Notes: generated by a model from the sequence alone, not told the origin. Shown: positions 11,643-20,632, numbered from the stretch's first letter. The stretch is DNA of 64,000 nucleotides from Glacieibacterium frigidum (GCF_007097155.1 NZ_VJWA01000002.1:248001-312000); one strand, 5' to 3'. Numbers and translations: made by a program.

Positions 11643-11665
11643 CAATTCGTCGACTGCTTCTCAGC

Positions 11666-14600
11666 TTAGAACTTGAAGTTCACCGAGACGAAGAAGTCGC
11701 GGCCCAGGGTGTCGAAGGTCCCCGGATAGGTGTTGGCCTGCTCGGCGTTGCTGCCGATGACCGGCGGCTTCTTGTTGAGCAGGTTGTTGACGCCCGCGGC
11801 CATCGTGAACTGATCGTTGATGTCGAACGAGGTCGACAGATCGAACAGGCTGTAGGCCTTGAGGGTTTCGACGAAGTAATCCGTCGTGTCGTCATCATCG
11901 CGCGTCTTCGAGATATAGCGCCAGCGGCCGCTGATCGTCAGAGGTCCACCGACCAGTGTCGCACGGGTCGTGAACTTGTACTTGCCCTGCGGATTACCGC
12001 AGTTCAGGCCGAAGAAGCCAGCGCACTCGATCACGTCGGGCAGGCCGTTCACCGGAACGAAGGTGTTACGGTCAGTCCAGGTGCCGAGGAAGTTCAGGTT
12101 CAGCTTCGACTCTTCGCTGGCGATCCCGAAGTTCAGCGGGATCGTGTAGTTGACCTCGAGATCGATACCCTCGGTCGACAGCGACGACAGGTTGGCGGCA
12201 CCGGCGAACACGACGGCGACGCTGCCATCAGGGTTGGTGACGCCGTCGATCGCACCCGTTGCCGAGTTACGCGTGATCAGCTGGCAGAAGCCGTTCGAAG
12301 CGTCCCGGAACGTGTTGTAGCAGAGGCTGACGATGTTGGCCGGACCACCGCCCGCGGTGGCGATGGCGTTGCCGATCTCGATGTTGAAGTAGTCCGCCGA
12401 GATCGTCAGGCCGGGGATGAAGGTCGGCTGGATCAGCGTACCGAAGGTGTACGAGGTCGACTTCTCGGCCACCAGGTTCGGGTTACCACCGGTCTGCGAC
12501 TGGATCTGGTCGTTCGGCTGAACAGACGCCTGGAAGACCTGCGAGGCCGGCACGCCGGTTGCGACGCAGAGCGCGCGGAGTGCCGCGGTCTGGTTGGCCA
12601 CCGCGTTACGCGACGAGCAGGGATCGGTCACGGCCGGGAAGCCCTGCTGCAGACCACCGAACAGCTCGCCGACGTTCGGAGCACGGACGGCGCGGCTGTA
12701 CTGGCCGCGCAGCGTGATGTCCTTGATCGGCGCCCACTGGACGCCAGCAGCGTAGGTCGAGACGCCGCCCACCGCTTCGAGCGAGTAGTCGGAGTAACGG
12801 CCGGCGACGTTGACTTCCAGCTTGTGGAAGAAGGGCTGGTCGGCCGCGATCGGGATGTTGAGCTCTCCGAACACTTCCTTGACGTTGTACTTGCCCTGCG
12901 TCGGGTTGCCGGCGTTGAAGCCGATGACGTCACCCGACGACAGCGCGGTGTCGGGGATGAAGCGCGACGCGAGACGGCGATACTCGGCGCCGACCGCGAT
13001 GCCGACATCGTCACCACCGAGGCCGAAGTTGAACAGCGACCCGTTGACCGAGGCCTGAGCGACCTGCAGCACCGAGATGTCGTTGTTCTGCGCCAGAATG
13101 CTGATCTGGCTCACCGAAGCGGGGCTCAGCGCGTCCGGCCCGAAGATGTCGATCGCAGCAGCCGTGCCGTCGAGGCCGGCCTGGAAGGCGCGGCGCGAGA
13201 TGTTGCCGGCCTGGACGTTGGCGTTCCGGGTGCGGGCATAGCTGTAATAGGCGTCGTAGTTGAAGCCCGACTCGCCGATTGCGCCCTTGACGCCGATCAA
13301 GGCACGGAAGGCGTTACGCTCGTCGAGCGTGTTCCGCGAACCGGTCTCGGTGATGCGGCGATTGACACCGATGTTGACAACACCGGCGGCATTCGACGCG
13401 GCGTTGGTGCCGGTCAGGAAGTTGCCAAGCCCGTTCGCTGCACGGGCGGCATTAATCGCCGTCTCGTTGGCGTCGATCTGCTGCAGAGCGGCAATGTCGC
13501 TGGCCGCCAGGAAGGGCGACACGGCGGCGATGTTGACGTTGAAGTTGCCGGTCACCGGGGTGGCGGCGAGCTCGTTCGGCACGCGGTTGTTGACGAACGT
13601 CACTTCCATGTAGGCCGACAGCGAGTCCGAAACTTCGTAGTCGCCGTAGGCACCGATCAACCAACGCTCCTGCGGAACCTGCAGGTAGTTCGCCGGGGCG
13701 TAGTTATAAGCGTCGGCCGGGTTGTTGTAGTTGCGGCTGGCACCGGTGGCGCTGCTGAACGTGGCACCGAACGGCGAACCGAAGGTCGTCCCGGCGCCGC
13801 GGTTGAGCGTCGGCGCCGTCAGCGGCCCAGCACCATCCGGATCGAGACCGATAACGGCCGTGCCCGGAACCGCGAAGCGGCCCGCAGGGGTAGTCGCCGA
13901 ACCGCCGGGGACGAGGCCGCCGGCGAAGTTGTCGCTGAGCGCGAATTCCGAGCGAGCACGAGCGCCCTGGAAGATCGACTTGCGCTTGTAGTACTCGGCG
14001 AACGCCGTGATGTGGCCCTTGCCGTCGGCGAACTCGGTGCCCATCGCGGCATGCGTCTGCCAGCGTGCGCCGTCGCCCTCTTCGGTGATCGAGTACTGGC
14101 TGCCGATCTCGAAGCCGTTGAGGTTGTTGCGCAGGCGGAAGTTGACGACGCCAGTGATGGCGTCCGAACCGTAGATTGCTGAGGCGCCGCCGGTGACAAC
14201 GTCGACCGCTTCGATGAGGAACTGCGGGATGGTGTTGAGATCGACGATCTGGCTGGTGTCGAAGAACATGTAGCGGCGGCCGTTGACCAGCACGAGGTTG
14301 CGGGTCGTGCCGAGGCCGCGCAGGTTCAGCGTCGCGACGCCGCCGCCGGGGTTGTTCGAGAACGACGTGGTGCCCGGCAGGACCTGCGGCAGCACGTTGA
14401 GCACCTGCTCGACGTTGACCGCACCGGCGAGCTTGAACTCCTCGGCGTTGACGACCGCGAGCGGCGCGGCGGTGTCGAGGTTGCGGCGCGCGATGCGCGA
14501 ACCGGTGACGACGATGGTGTCGCCCGCGTCATCCTCGGCAGCGGCCGACGCCTGCGGCGTCACCGAAACGGGGTCGCCCTGCGCGCCCGGACCCGAGGTC

Positions 14601-14701
14601 TGCGCGAAGGCCGGCGACGCAGCAACGAAGAAGCCCAGCGCCAGTGTCGCGGCAGTGCTGCTGAGCGCAGTCCGTCCGAGAAAATTCTTCTTATCAATCA
14701 C
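11666..14701 (-). CDS. TonB-dependent outer-membrane receptor (second copy)
   Basis: This 1011-residue protein has a signal peptide ending in SPAFAQT, a DTIVVTGSRIARRN TonB-box region, a plug (LRGLGTTRNLVLVNGRRYMF, IPQFLIEAVDVVTGGASAIY, GSDAITGVVNF) and a barrel that ends in FFVSVNFKF. GTG at 14701 is chosen because AGGGGAAG lies just upstream and the signal peptide then starts cleanly; an upstream in-frame extension is non-coding in character. Plug motifs with NGRRY are typical of large Sphingomonas/Caulobacter receptors associated with carbohydrate or peptide uptake, but the ligand is unknown. It is convergent with the oxygenase-methyltransferase pair, so that pair is bracketed by two receptors. 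Confidence 0.95.
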   Translation of the reverse strand: MIDKKNFLGRTALSSTAATLALGFFVAASPAFAQTSGPGAQGDPVSVTPQASAAAEDDAGDTIVVTGSRIARRNLDTAAPLAVVNAEEFKLAGAVNVEQVLNVLPQVLPGTTSFSNNPGGGVATLNLRGLGTTRNLVLVNGRRYMFFDTSQIVDLNTIPQFLIEAVDVVTGGASAIYGSDAITGVVNFRLRNNLNGFEIGSQYSITEEGDGARWQTHAAMGTEFADGKGHITAFAEYYKRKSIFQGARARSEFALSDNFAGGLVPGGSATTPAGRFAVPGTAVIGLDPDGAGPLTAPTLNRGAGTTFGSPFGATFSSATGASRNYNNPADAYNYAPANYLQVPQERWLIGAYGDYEVSDSLSAYMEVTFVNNRVPNELAATPVTGNFNVNIAAVSPFLAASDIAALQQIDANETAINAARAANGLGNFLTGTNAASNAAGVVNIGVNRRITETGSRNTLDERNAFRALIGVKGAIGESGFNYDAYYSYARTRNANVQAGNISRRAFQAGLDGTAAAIDIFGPDALSPASVSQISILAQNNDISVLQVAQASVNGSLFNFGLGGDDVGIAVGAEYRRLASRFIPDTALSSGDVIGFNAGNPTQGKYNVKEVFGELNIPIAADQPFFHKLEVNVAGRYSDYSLEAVGGVSTYAAGVQWAPIKDITLRGQYSRAVRAPNVGELFGGLQQGFPAVTDPCSSRNAVANQTAALRALCVATGVPASQVFQASVQPNDQIQSQTGGNPNLVAEKSTSYTFGTLIQPTFIPGLTISADYFNIEIGNAIATAGGGPANIVSLCYNTFRDASNGFCQLITRNSATGAIDGVTNPDGSVAVVFAGAANLSSLSTEGIDLEVNYTIPLNFGIASEESKLNLNFLGTWTDRNTFVPVNGLPDVIECAGFFGLNCGNPQGKYKFTTRATLVGGPLTISGRWRYISKTRDDDDTTDYFVETLKAYSLFDLSTSFDINDQFTMAAGVNNLLNKKPPVIGSNAEQANTYPGTFDTLGRDFFVSVNFKF

Positions 14702-14921
14702 AATGACTTCCCCTTGTTTGCGTCGGACCCATCGGCCCCGGTCGAAGAGCCAGGGTCCGAAGTAAATTCGCCGGTCCCCTTCGGCATGACTGGGTGATGC
14801 ATGATTGGCGTTCGTGCTGTAAAGCCATGCGCTCCGAGGCGGTGCGGTTAACCGGCGGTTGTCGCCGAAATGCAACAGGTCTATGCCCGGGCCCTGCCCC
14901 TCGGCGCCCAAGGAGACTATC

Positions 14922-15464
14922 TTGCGTACAGTCCTGCGAATTTCGTTTCTGGCACCACTGGTTGCTTTGACCGCGCTTCCCGCGGCGGCAGCGCCGGTCG
15001 CCGAGGCTCCGCCGGCGATCTTCCAGAAGCTGCTCGATTGCCGCGCGATCACGGGGAGCACCGAGCGGCTGGCGTGCTTCGACGCGCAGGTCGCGACGAT
15101 CGACACCGCGGTCGGCAAGAAGGAACTGGTCATCGCCGACCAGGCTCAGCTGCGCAAGGCGCGCCGCTCGCTGTTCGGCCTGTCGTTGCCGCGGCTGGGG
15201 CTGTTCGGGGGCGGCGACGACGACAAGCAGGAGGAGGCCGAGTTCGCCGAGCTGGAATCCACCATCGTCTCGGCGAAGAAGCGGCTCGACCGCAACTGGG
15301 CGTTCGTGCTGGAGGACGGTGCGCGCTGGGTGCAGATCGACACGAAGAACATCCCCAGCGATCCGAAGCCGGGCCAGCCGATCCGCATCCGCCGCGCCGC
15401 GATGGGCAGCTATCTCGCCAACGTCAACAAGCAGATCGCCGTGCGTGTGCGGCGCGAGAACTAG
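14922..15464 (+). CDS. Secreted hypothetical protein with a CxxI...RLACFD motif
   Basis: This 180-residue protein starts at TTG 14922, seven bases after an AGGAGA ribosome site. It has a signal peptide (VLRISFLAPLVALTALP, cleaved near AAAA). The mature part has LLDCRAITGSTERLACFD, a two-cysteine pattern found in many small exported proteobacterial proteins, then an acidic/basic helical region and a C-terminal segment ending in AVRVRREN. No enzymatic motif is visible. It is divergent from the second TonB receptor, and its stop codon overlaps by 3 bases the stop of the convergent 2OG oxygenase gene. The function is not recognised. Confidence 0.75.
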   Translation: MRTVLRISFLAPLVALTALPAAAAPVAEAPPAIFQKLLDCRAITGSTERLACFDAQVATIDTAVGKKELVIADQAQLRKARRSLFGLSLPRLGLFGGGDDDKQEEAEFAELESTIVSAKKRLDRNWAFVLEDGARWVQIDTKNIPSDPKPGQPIRIRRAAMGSYLANVNKQIAVRVRREN

Positions 15465-16162
15465 CGGCTGCGCAGCCAGCCCGTCACGGCGTAGCGCCGG
15501 AACGCCGCCGCCGCGGTGACCTGCGTGACGCTGTGCAGGCGCGGCACCGCGAACAGGTCGAGGCTGTTGTAGCCGGGCGACACACCTGTGACCTTATTGC
15601 CGGGCTCGTGGAAGAGCAGCAGCCCGCCCCATTCGACGCGCCAGGTCGGGGTCAGCCCCATGACATAGGCGGCGTGGCGCTGCTTGCCGGACACCGCGTC
15701 GTCGTGGCCGGTCAGGAAGTCGCCCGGGGAATAGGCGGTCGCCTGCCCGTCGGCGAAATCGATCGGCGCACCGACGATCTGCCGCAGCATGGCGAGGCCC
15801 GCACCTTCGGATAGGCTCCGGGTCACTGCCGCGAGCGGCTCGCCGATGTCGGCGGCGTCGCCGTCGGGCAGGCGGATCGTCTCGTAGCGATACTGAAAGC
15901 CTTCGCGCGCGCCTGCCATGACGGCGGCGTCGAGCGCAGCCAGCTGCTCGGGTTTCATCGCGGCGCGGTCGGCGCGGCTCAGCTCGAACACTTTGTCGCC
16001 GCTGTTGACCACCTGGCGCCAGTCCTCGCGACCACGCAGCTGCGTGTGCAGCGTGGCGGCGACGGCATCGGTGAGGAAGGGCGTCAGCCGGACGTGCCCC
16101 GTCTCGGCGAAAACCCGGTGCGCCGTCGCCGCATCGAGGCGCGGGTCGAACGCCGGCGTCAT
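15461..16162 (-). CDS. 2OG-Fe(II) oxygenase (prolyl-hydroxylase-like), copy A
   Basis: This 233-residue protein has the facial triad pattern expected of 2OG-Fe(II) oxygenases: HDD at residues 153-155 (His153 and Asp155), the distal His210 in PRLHSV, and Arg223 in RYAVTGW for the 2-oxoglutarate carboxylate. The core strands WGGLLLFH and YNSLDLFAVP are shared with the upstream neighbour at 16159-16881, so the two look like a tandem duplication. Its ATG overlaps that gene's stop (ATGA), so translation is coupled. It is the last gene of the xseA-started operon. Family members hydroxylate protein side chains or small molecules; the substrate here is unknown. Confidence 0.87.
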   Translation of the reverse strand: MTPAFDPRLDAATAHRVFAETGHVRLTPFLTDAVAATLHTQLRGREDWRQVVNSGDKVFELSRADRAAMKPEQLAALDAAVMAGAREGFQYRYETIRLPDGDAADIGEPLAAVTRSLSEGAGLAMLRQIVGAPIDFADGQATAYSPGDFLTGHDDAVSGKQRHAAYVMGLTPTWRVEWGGLLLFHEPGNKVTGVSPGYNSLDLFAVPRLHSVTQVTAAAAFRRYAVTGWLRSR

Positions 16163-16881
16163 GCGTCGCGGAACCATCCGGTGATGGCGAAGCGCTCGAC
16201 GGGCGCGAACGGCGGGACGTAGCTGACGCTATGCAGCTGCGGCACGGCGAACAGCGACAGCGAATTGAAGCGCGGCCGCCACCCGGCGATCACGTCGCCC
16301 GCGTCGTCGTGGAACAGCAGATAGCCGCCCCAGTCGGGCCGCCAGTCGCGGCACAGGTTCAGGACATAGGCGACGCGCCGGTTCTCGCCCGCCTGGTCGT
16401 CGCTGTGCTGCGTCAGGAAATGGCCGGGGGCATAGAGCGTCGCCTGCGCGTCGGCCTTGATCACCGCTTCGCCGGTCACCGCGCGGATCAGGTCCAGCAG
16501 CGGCTCGGCATTGATATGCTCGAGCAGCAGGTCGAGCGGATGCCCCGGGTCCCAGCCTTCGCGATAGGCGTCGAGCATCGGGTAGCGGCCGTAGACGAAG
16601 GCGAATTCGCCGCGCCGTGCCCGCTGAGGCGCCGCCTCGCCGAGCGCCGCACGCGCCGGCGGCGCGAGGGCGCGCAGCGCCGCACCGCGGATGTTCGCGG
16701 CCTCGCCGCCCGCGCCGGTCCAGCCGAGGCCCCAGTCCGTCTCCCGTGTCAGTACGTCGTGAATCTCGGCAGCGGTCGCGTCGGTCAGCACGTCGTCGAT
16801 GCGCACCCGCCGCTCACGGGCAAACGTCTCGGCAAGCGCCGAGCGATCCGCGCGCGGGGCGAGATCGAACAGCGATTTCAT
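16159..16881 (-). CDS. 2OG-Fe(II) oxygenase (prolyl-hydroxylase-like), copy B
   Basis: This 240-residue protein carries HSDD (His159, Asp161), the distal His217 in PQLHSV and Arg230 in RFAITGW, with the core strands WGGYLLFHDD and FNSLSLFAVP. All the residues needed for Fe(II) and 2-oxoglutarate binding seem to be present. The ATG at 16881 overlaps the stop of the AspH-like gene (ATGA), and its own stop overlaps the start of copy A. It is clearly paralogous to copy A in the catalytic half but diverges in the N-terminal half, which may mean different targets. No signal peptide is seen, so it should act in the cytoplasm. Confidence 0.88.
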   Translation of the reverse strand: MKSLFDLAPRADRSALAETFARERRVRIDDVLTDATAAEIHDVLTRETDWGLGWTGAGGEAANIRGAALRALAPPARAALGEAAPQRARRGEFAFVYGRYPMLDAYREGWDPGHPLDLLLEHINAEPLLDLIRAVTGEAVIKADAQATLYAPGHFLTQHSDDQAGENRRVAYVLNLCRDWRPDWGGYLLFHDDAGDVIAGWRPRFNSLSLFAVPQLHSVSYVPPFAPVERFAITGWFRDA

Positions 16882-18128
16882 GCCTGGCCATGGGCGTCGA
16901 GGCCGACCGTCAGTGCGCGCAACAGGTCGCGCTCGACCGGGTCGATCGCAGGGTTCCAGACATCGAGGATCAGGACCGCGCGCGGCTGGTCGCTGTCGTT
17001 CCACGCCTCATGCTCGATCGTGTCGTCGAAGGCGAAGGCGGTACCAATCACCCATTGCCGGGTCAGTGCGCCGATCCGGATGCCGCAGCCGTCGGGCACG
17101 ACAAGTGGCAGATGAACGACGGCGCGAATGTTGGTGACCCCGACATGGGGCGGAATATGCGTGCGTGGCCGCAGGACCGAGAAAAATGCGGCCGGGCCGC
17201 GGCCGGGAACATCGAGCAGCGGCAGCCGGTCGAGCAGTGCCGCCGTCGCCGGACAACGCGCGCAATTGGCGTCGTTGCGGATGCCGTCCTGCCACAGGAA
17301 GAGCGCGCTCCAGTCGAGCGAATGGTTGAGTGCCTCCCATTGGTTGACCGGCGTTCCGGCCGGCATCGCGACATAGGGTGCGAAGCCACCTTCGAGCGCT
17401 GCGAACTCGCGCTGAATGTCGGCGGTCGCCGCTTCGAGCTCGCTCAGCCACGGCATCAGGGCGCGCGGGAAAATCTCGATGAGCGGCAGGCCGGGATAGC
17501 TCAGCCCGGTCGGCTGTGACGGGTAAACGCGGCGCCTGCCGAGCAGCTGCTCGACACAGGCATCGAAGCGCCACGCCGCCTCGTTTTCGACGGCCGCGCG
17601 TGGGTCGGCGAGATGGCGGGCCAGCGTCGTCCCAAGCGCCGCGATATTCGCATTGACCACCGCACGCCCGTGTTCGACCTGCGCCGCCAATTCCGGCGGC
17701 AGCGGGTTCGAAGCGACGATGTTGAGCACGGCGCCATAGGATTTGGCGGCGTCGGACAGCCGGCCTCGCCGCTCCGCGAACTGCGCTTTGCGCAGCAGCG
17801 CGATGACCGCATAAGGCTCGATCGCGAGCGCCGCGTTGAGGCTTGCCAGCTCGCCTGCATCGTCGCCGAGGCGGCGCTGAGCATCGGCGAGATTGAGCCT
17901 GAGCTCGATCGCCTGGGGTGCCGCGGCGGCGGCGCGGGTCAGCATTTCGACGGCGGTCTTTGCGTCGCCTGTGGTGAGCGCCTGCAGCCCGAGCATATTC
18001 AGCGCCCGCGGCTGGCGCGGATCGATGGCGAGAACGGCCTGAAGGTGGCGCGTGGCGTCGTCGGGGCGGCGCGCCGCACGCGCGGCATCGGCCGCGGCGT
18101 AGAGTTGCGCGATCCGCCCGTCAGCCAT
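16878..18128 (-). CDS. TPR protein with aspartyl/asparaginyl beta-hydroxylase domain
   Basis: This 416-residue protein has TPR-like repeats in its N-terminal half (about residues 5-150) and an Asp/Asn beta-hydroxylase (AspH-type) domain at about 235-400. The domain signatures are PPHVGVTN (His328), VVHLPLVVP (His339), IEHEAWND (His373) and PRAVLILDVWNP (Arg383). Spacing from His328 to His339, His373 and Arg383 closely follows the metal- and 2OG-binding residues of animal AspH, a two-histidine enzyme that also carries TPRs. It would hydroxylate Asp or Asn in proteins or peptides. The ATG at 18128 overlaps the end of the M23 gene by 8 bases, within the operon of 2OG oxygenases. No export signal is seen. 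Confidence 0.88.
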   Translation of the reverse strand: MADGRIAQLYAAADAARAARRPDDATRHLQAVLAIDPRQPRALNMLGLQALTTGDAKTAVEMLTRAAAAAPQAIELRLNLADAQRRLGDDAGELASLNAALAIEPYAVIALLRKAQFAERRGRLSDAAKSYGAVLNIVASNPLPPELAAQVEHGRAVVNANIAALGTTLARHLADPRAAVENEAAWRFDACVEQLLGRRRVYPSQPTGLSYPGLPLIEIFPRALMPWLSELEAATADIQREFAALEGGFAPYVAMPAGTPVNQWEALNHSLDWSALFLWQDGIRNDANCARCPATAALLDRLPLLDVPGRGPAAFFSVLRPRTHIPPHVGVTNIRAVVHLPLVVPDGCGIRIGALTRQWVIGTAFAFDDTIEHEAWNDSDQPRAVLILDVWNPAIDPVERDLLRALTVGLDAHGQA

Positions 18129-18981
18129 GGACGCGCTCCGACGCCGGCATGTCCCACGGCTCGGGCGCGGTCGGCGCACCGACCAGCAGGCCGGGATCGA
18201 CCTTCACGTCGCCCCAGCTGAGTGCCCAGTGCAGGTGCGGGCCGGTGGAGCGGCCCGTCGTGCCGATCGCGCCGATCTGCTGCCCGCGCGTCACGCGCTC
18301 CCCCACCACCACGTCGTTGCGCGACAGGTGCAGGAAGGACGAGGTCAGGCCGAAGCCGTGATCGACCATCACCAGATTGCCTTCGAGGCTCATGCGGTCG
18401 TTGGCCAGCCGGACGACGCCGTCGGCGGGGCTGAGCACCGGACTGCCTGACGGGGCTGCGATATCGAGCCCGGCATGCGGGCTGCCGGGCACGCCGCCCA
18501 GGATGCGCTGCGAGCCGTAGACGCCGCTGATCCGCCCCTTCGCGGGCCAGGCGAAGGCCTGCGTCCAGCCGGTCTCATTTGTCGAGCCGGCGCGCGCGGC
18601 GGCGATGCGTGCGAGCTCGGGGGCGCGGATCGCCTCGTACTCGGGGCTCGGCCCGCCCGACGGACGGCGCAGGCCGGGGATGGATTCGATGTTCCAGGCG
18701 CGCGGGCGGACGGCGATTGTCCGGACAACTTCGCGTCCGTCGTTCAGCTCGGCGCGCACCTCACCCGCCACCGCGTCACGCCCGAAGCCGATGACGAAGC
18801 GCCCGTCGCCCGCCAGCCGCACCGGCCGGTCGTCGAGGGTCAGGCGCGCGGTGCCCGGCGGCGCGGTGCCGAACATCAGCCCGCCCTGCTGCGCGCTGCC
18901 CGTCAGCAGGATCGGCCCCGCCGGCGCAGGCTTGGCGCAGGCGGCCGCCAGCAGGCCGAGTGCGACCGCTGCTCCCTTCAA
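18121..18981 (-). CDS. M23-family (LytM) peptidase lipoprotein
   Basis: This 286-residue protein begins with a lipoprotein signal (LGLLAAACAK, lipidated Cys in LAAAC), so it is anchored to a membrane. The C-terminal M23 domain (about residues 155-265) has the zinc-binding patterns HAGLDIAAP and GPHLHWALSW together with a LEGNLVMVDHG strand. Such enzymes cut peptidoglycan cross-bridges or regulate amidases. The start is TTG at 18981 within a TTGA overlap with the DUF2093 gene; no better start exists before the signal peptide. It is part of the xseA operon and precedes the hydroxylase genes. Confidence 0.9.
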   Translation of the reverse strand: MKGAAVALGLLAAACAKPAPAGPILLTGSAQQGGLMFGTAPPGTARLTLDDRPVRLAGDGRFVIGFGRDAVAGEVRAELNDGREVVRTIAVRPRAWNIESIPGLRRPSGGPSPEYEAIRAPELARIAAARAGSTNETGWTQAFAWPAKGRISGVYGSQRILGGVPGSPHAGLDIAAPSGSPVLSPADGVVRLANDRMSLEGNLVMVDHGFGLTSSFLHLSRNDVVVGERVTRGQQIGAIGTTGRSTGPHLHWALSWGDVKVDPGLLVGAPTAPEPWDMPASERVHG

Positions 18982-19196
18982 ATTCGTCCCTTGGCGCGCA
19001 TCTCGCCGTAGCGGCGCACGGCGATCTCGGCGCTGGCATAGGCTTCCTGCAGCTCAGCCGACCAATAGCGCAGGCGGTCGAGCGCGACGCGGTTGCCGGT
19101 GACTGCGCAGGTGACGTGATCGCCGGGCGCAAGCACGTCGAACGAGCCGGGAAGATAGCGCAAACGTGCCTGACGACTGCCGGTGAAGTTCAACAT
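18978..19196 (-). CDS. DUF2093 family protein
   Basis: This 72-residue protein shows the DUF2093 pattern LRYLPGSFDVLAPGDHVTCAVTG followed by LDRLRYWSAELQEAYASAE. The family is found downstream of xseA in many alphaproteobacteria and has no known function. The ATG at 19196 shares a base with the xseA stop (TGATG); a GTG one codon upstream at 19199 is also possible. It overlaps the TTG start of the M23 gene. Confidence 0.85.
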   Translation of the reverse strand: MLNFTGSRQARLRYLPGSFDVLAPGDHVTCAVTGNRVALDRLRYWSAELQEAYASAEIAVRRYGEMRAKGRI

Positions 19197-20632
19197 CACA
19201 ATAATCTACCCTGCCGCGGAAGGTTCGTCGACACCGTGACTTCGCCGTCATGAAATGCCAGCGTCAGCGCCGGTTCGCTGCGCGCCGCCGCCGCCGCGGT
19301 GACGGGGGTGCGGTCGCCGCGCAGCACGATCGCATAGCCCCGCGCCATTACCTGCCGGGGGCCGAGCGTGTCGAGCAGGCGCGCTGCCGCAGCCAGCCGC
19401 GTCGTGCTCCGCGCCTGGGTGTTGGCGAGCAGCAGCGGGCGCAGCCGCGCCTCGGTGCGCGTCAGCTTCTGGCGATCGGCTGCCACCAGCCGCGCCAGCG
19501 CCGCCGTCAGCCGCGTGTCGAGCCCCGCCAGCCGGTCGCGCGCGGCGGCGACGCGCCGGTCGAGCAGCGCCGGGCGCAGGCTCGCGGTGCTGCGCTCGAC
19601 GCGCAGGCGCCAGCGCTCGGCTCCACCCCGCAGGGCGCGCGGCAGGCGGTCGGCGAGGTCGTCGTAGCGCTGCTGGCGCAGGCCGAGCAGGACGCGCGGC
19701 CCCGGCAGGCGACGCGCCAGCGCTGCGACACGCTCGCCGCGGTTCTCGACCCCCTTGCGGACGCAGCGGTCCTGCCGCAGCCCGAGCGCACCCAGATTAT
19801 AACGCAGGTCCGCGAGCACCGGCACGGCGCGCTCGGCGGCGGCGGTGGGCGTCGGGGCGCGATGGTCGCTGGCGAAATCGACGAGGGTCGTGTCGGTCTC
19901 GTGGCCGACCGCGGTGATGATCGGGATGCGGCTCGCGGCGACGGCGCGCACCACCGCTCCCTCGTTGAACGCCGCGAGATCCTCGATCGACCCGCCGCCG
20001 CGCGCGAGGATCAGCAGGTCGGGACGCGGCACCTTGCCCCCGGGCGCAATCGCGTTGAAGCCGGCGAGTGCGGCGACGACCTGGCCCGCCGCCGCATCGC
20101 CCTGCACGACCACCGGCCAGACCAGCACGTGACGCGGGAAGCGGTCGGCGAGGCGGTGCAGGATGTCGCGGATCACCGCCCCGGTCGGCGAGGTCACGAC
20201 GCCGATGACGCGCGGGATGTACGGCAGCGCCCGCTTGCGCGCGGCATCGAACAGCCCCTCCGCCGCGAGCCGCCGCTTCCGCTCCTCGAGTTGCGCGAGC
20301 AGCGCGCCGACGCCCGCGGGTTCCATGCGCTCGATGACGATCTGGTACTTCGACCGGCCCGGGTAGGTCGTCAGCTTGCCGGTGACGATGACCTCCAGAC
20401 CGTCCTCCGGGCGGAACGGCAAAGCGCCCGCGGTCGCCTTCCACATCACCCCGTCGATGACCGCGCCGTCGTCCTTCAGGCACAGGTAGCAATGCCCCGA
20501 CGCGGCGCGCTTCCACCCGCTGATCTCGCCGCGCACGCGGACATAGCCGTACGCCGCCTCGACCGTGCGCTTGAGCGCGCCGGCGAGTTCGGAAACCGAA
20601 TATTCGGGCGTGTTTGGAGACGGAGCGTTCAC
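19196..20632 (-). CDS. xseA: Exodeoxyribonuclease VII large subunit
   Basis: This 478-residue protein has the N-terminal OB-fold (EYSVSELAGALKRTVEAAYG, VRVRGEISGWKRAASGHCYL), the catalytic core with VVTSPTGAVIRDILHRLADR and DLLILARGGGSIEDLAAFNE, HETDTTLVDFASDHRAPTPTAAAE, and a long coiled-coil arm before the C-terminal MARGYAIVLRGD. It is the single-strand-specific nuclease subunit that assembles with several XseB chains. The small subunit gene xseB is not in the window. GTG at 20632 is the likely start (TTG at 20635 is an alternative). It heads an operon of six overlapping genes reaching 15461. Confidence 0.96.
   Translation of the reverse strand: MNAPSPNTPEYSVSELAGALKRTVEAAYGYVRVRGEISGWKRAASGHCYLCLKDDGAVIDGVMWKATAGALPFRPEDGLEVIVTGKLTTYPGRSKYQIVIERMEPAGVGALLAQLEERKRRLAAEGLFDAARKRALPYIPRVIGVVTSPTGAVIRDILHRLADRFPRHVLVWPVVVQGDAAAGQVVAALAGFNAIAPGGKVPRPDLLILARGGGSIEDLAAFNEGAVVRAVAASRIPIITAVGHETDTTLVDFASDHRAPTPTAAAERAVPVLADLRYNLGALGLRQDRCVRKGVENRGERVAALARRLPGPRVLLGLRQQRYDDLADRLPRALRGGAERWRLRVERSTASLRPALLDRRVAAARDRLAGLDTRLTAALARLVAADRQKLTRTEARLRPLLLANTQARSTTRLAAAARLLDTLGPRQVMARGYAIVLRGDRTPVTAAAAARSEPALTLAFHDGEVTVSTNLPRQGRLL

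Noticed and set aside
11477..14182. A 901-codon open frame on the plus strand opposite the second TonB receptor
   Set aside because: Same explanation: low-complexity antisense frame over a real gene with signal peptide, plug and barrel.
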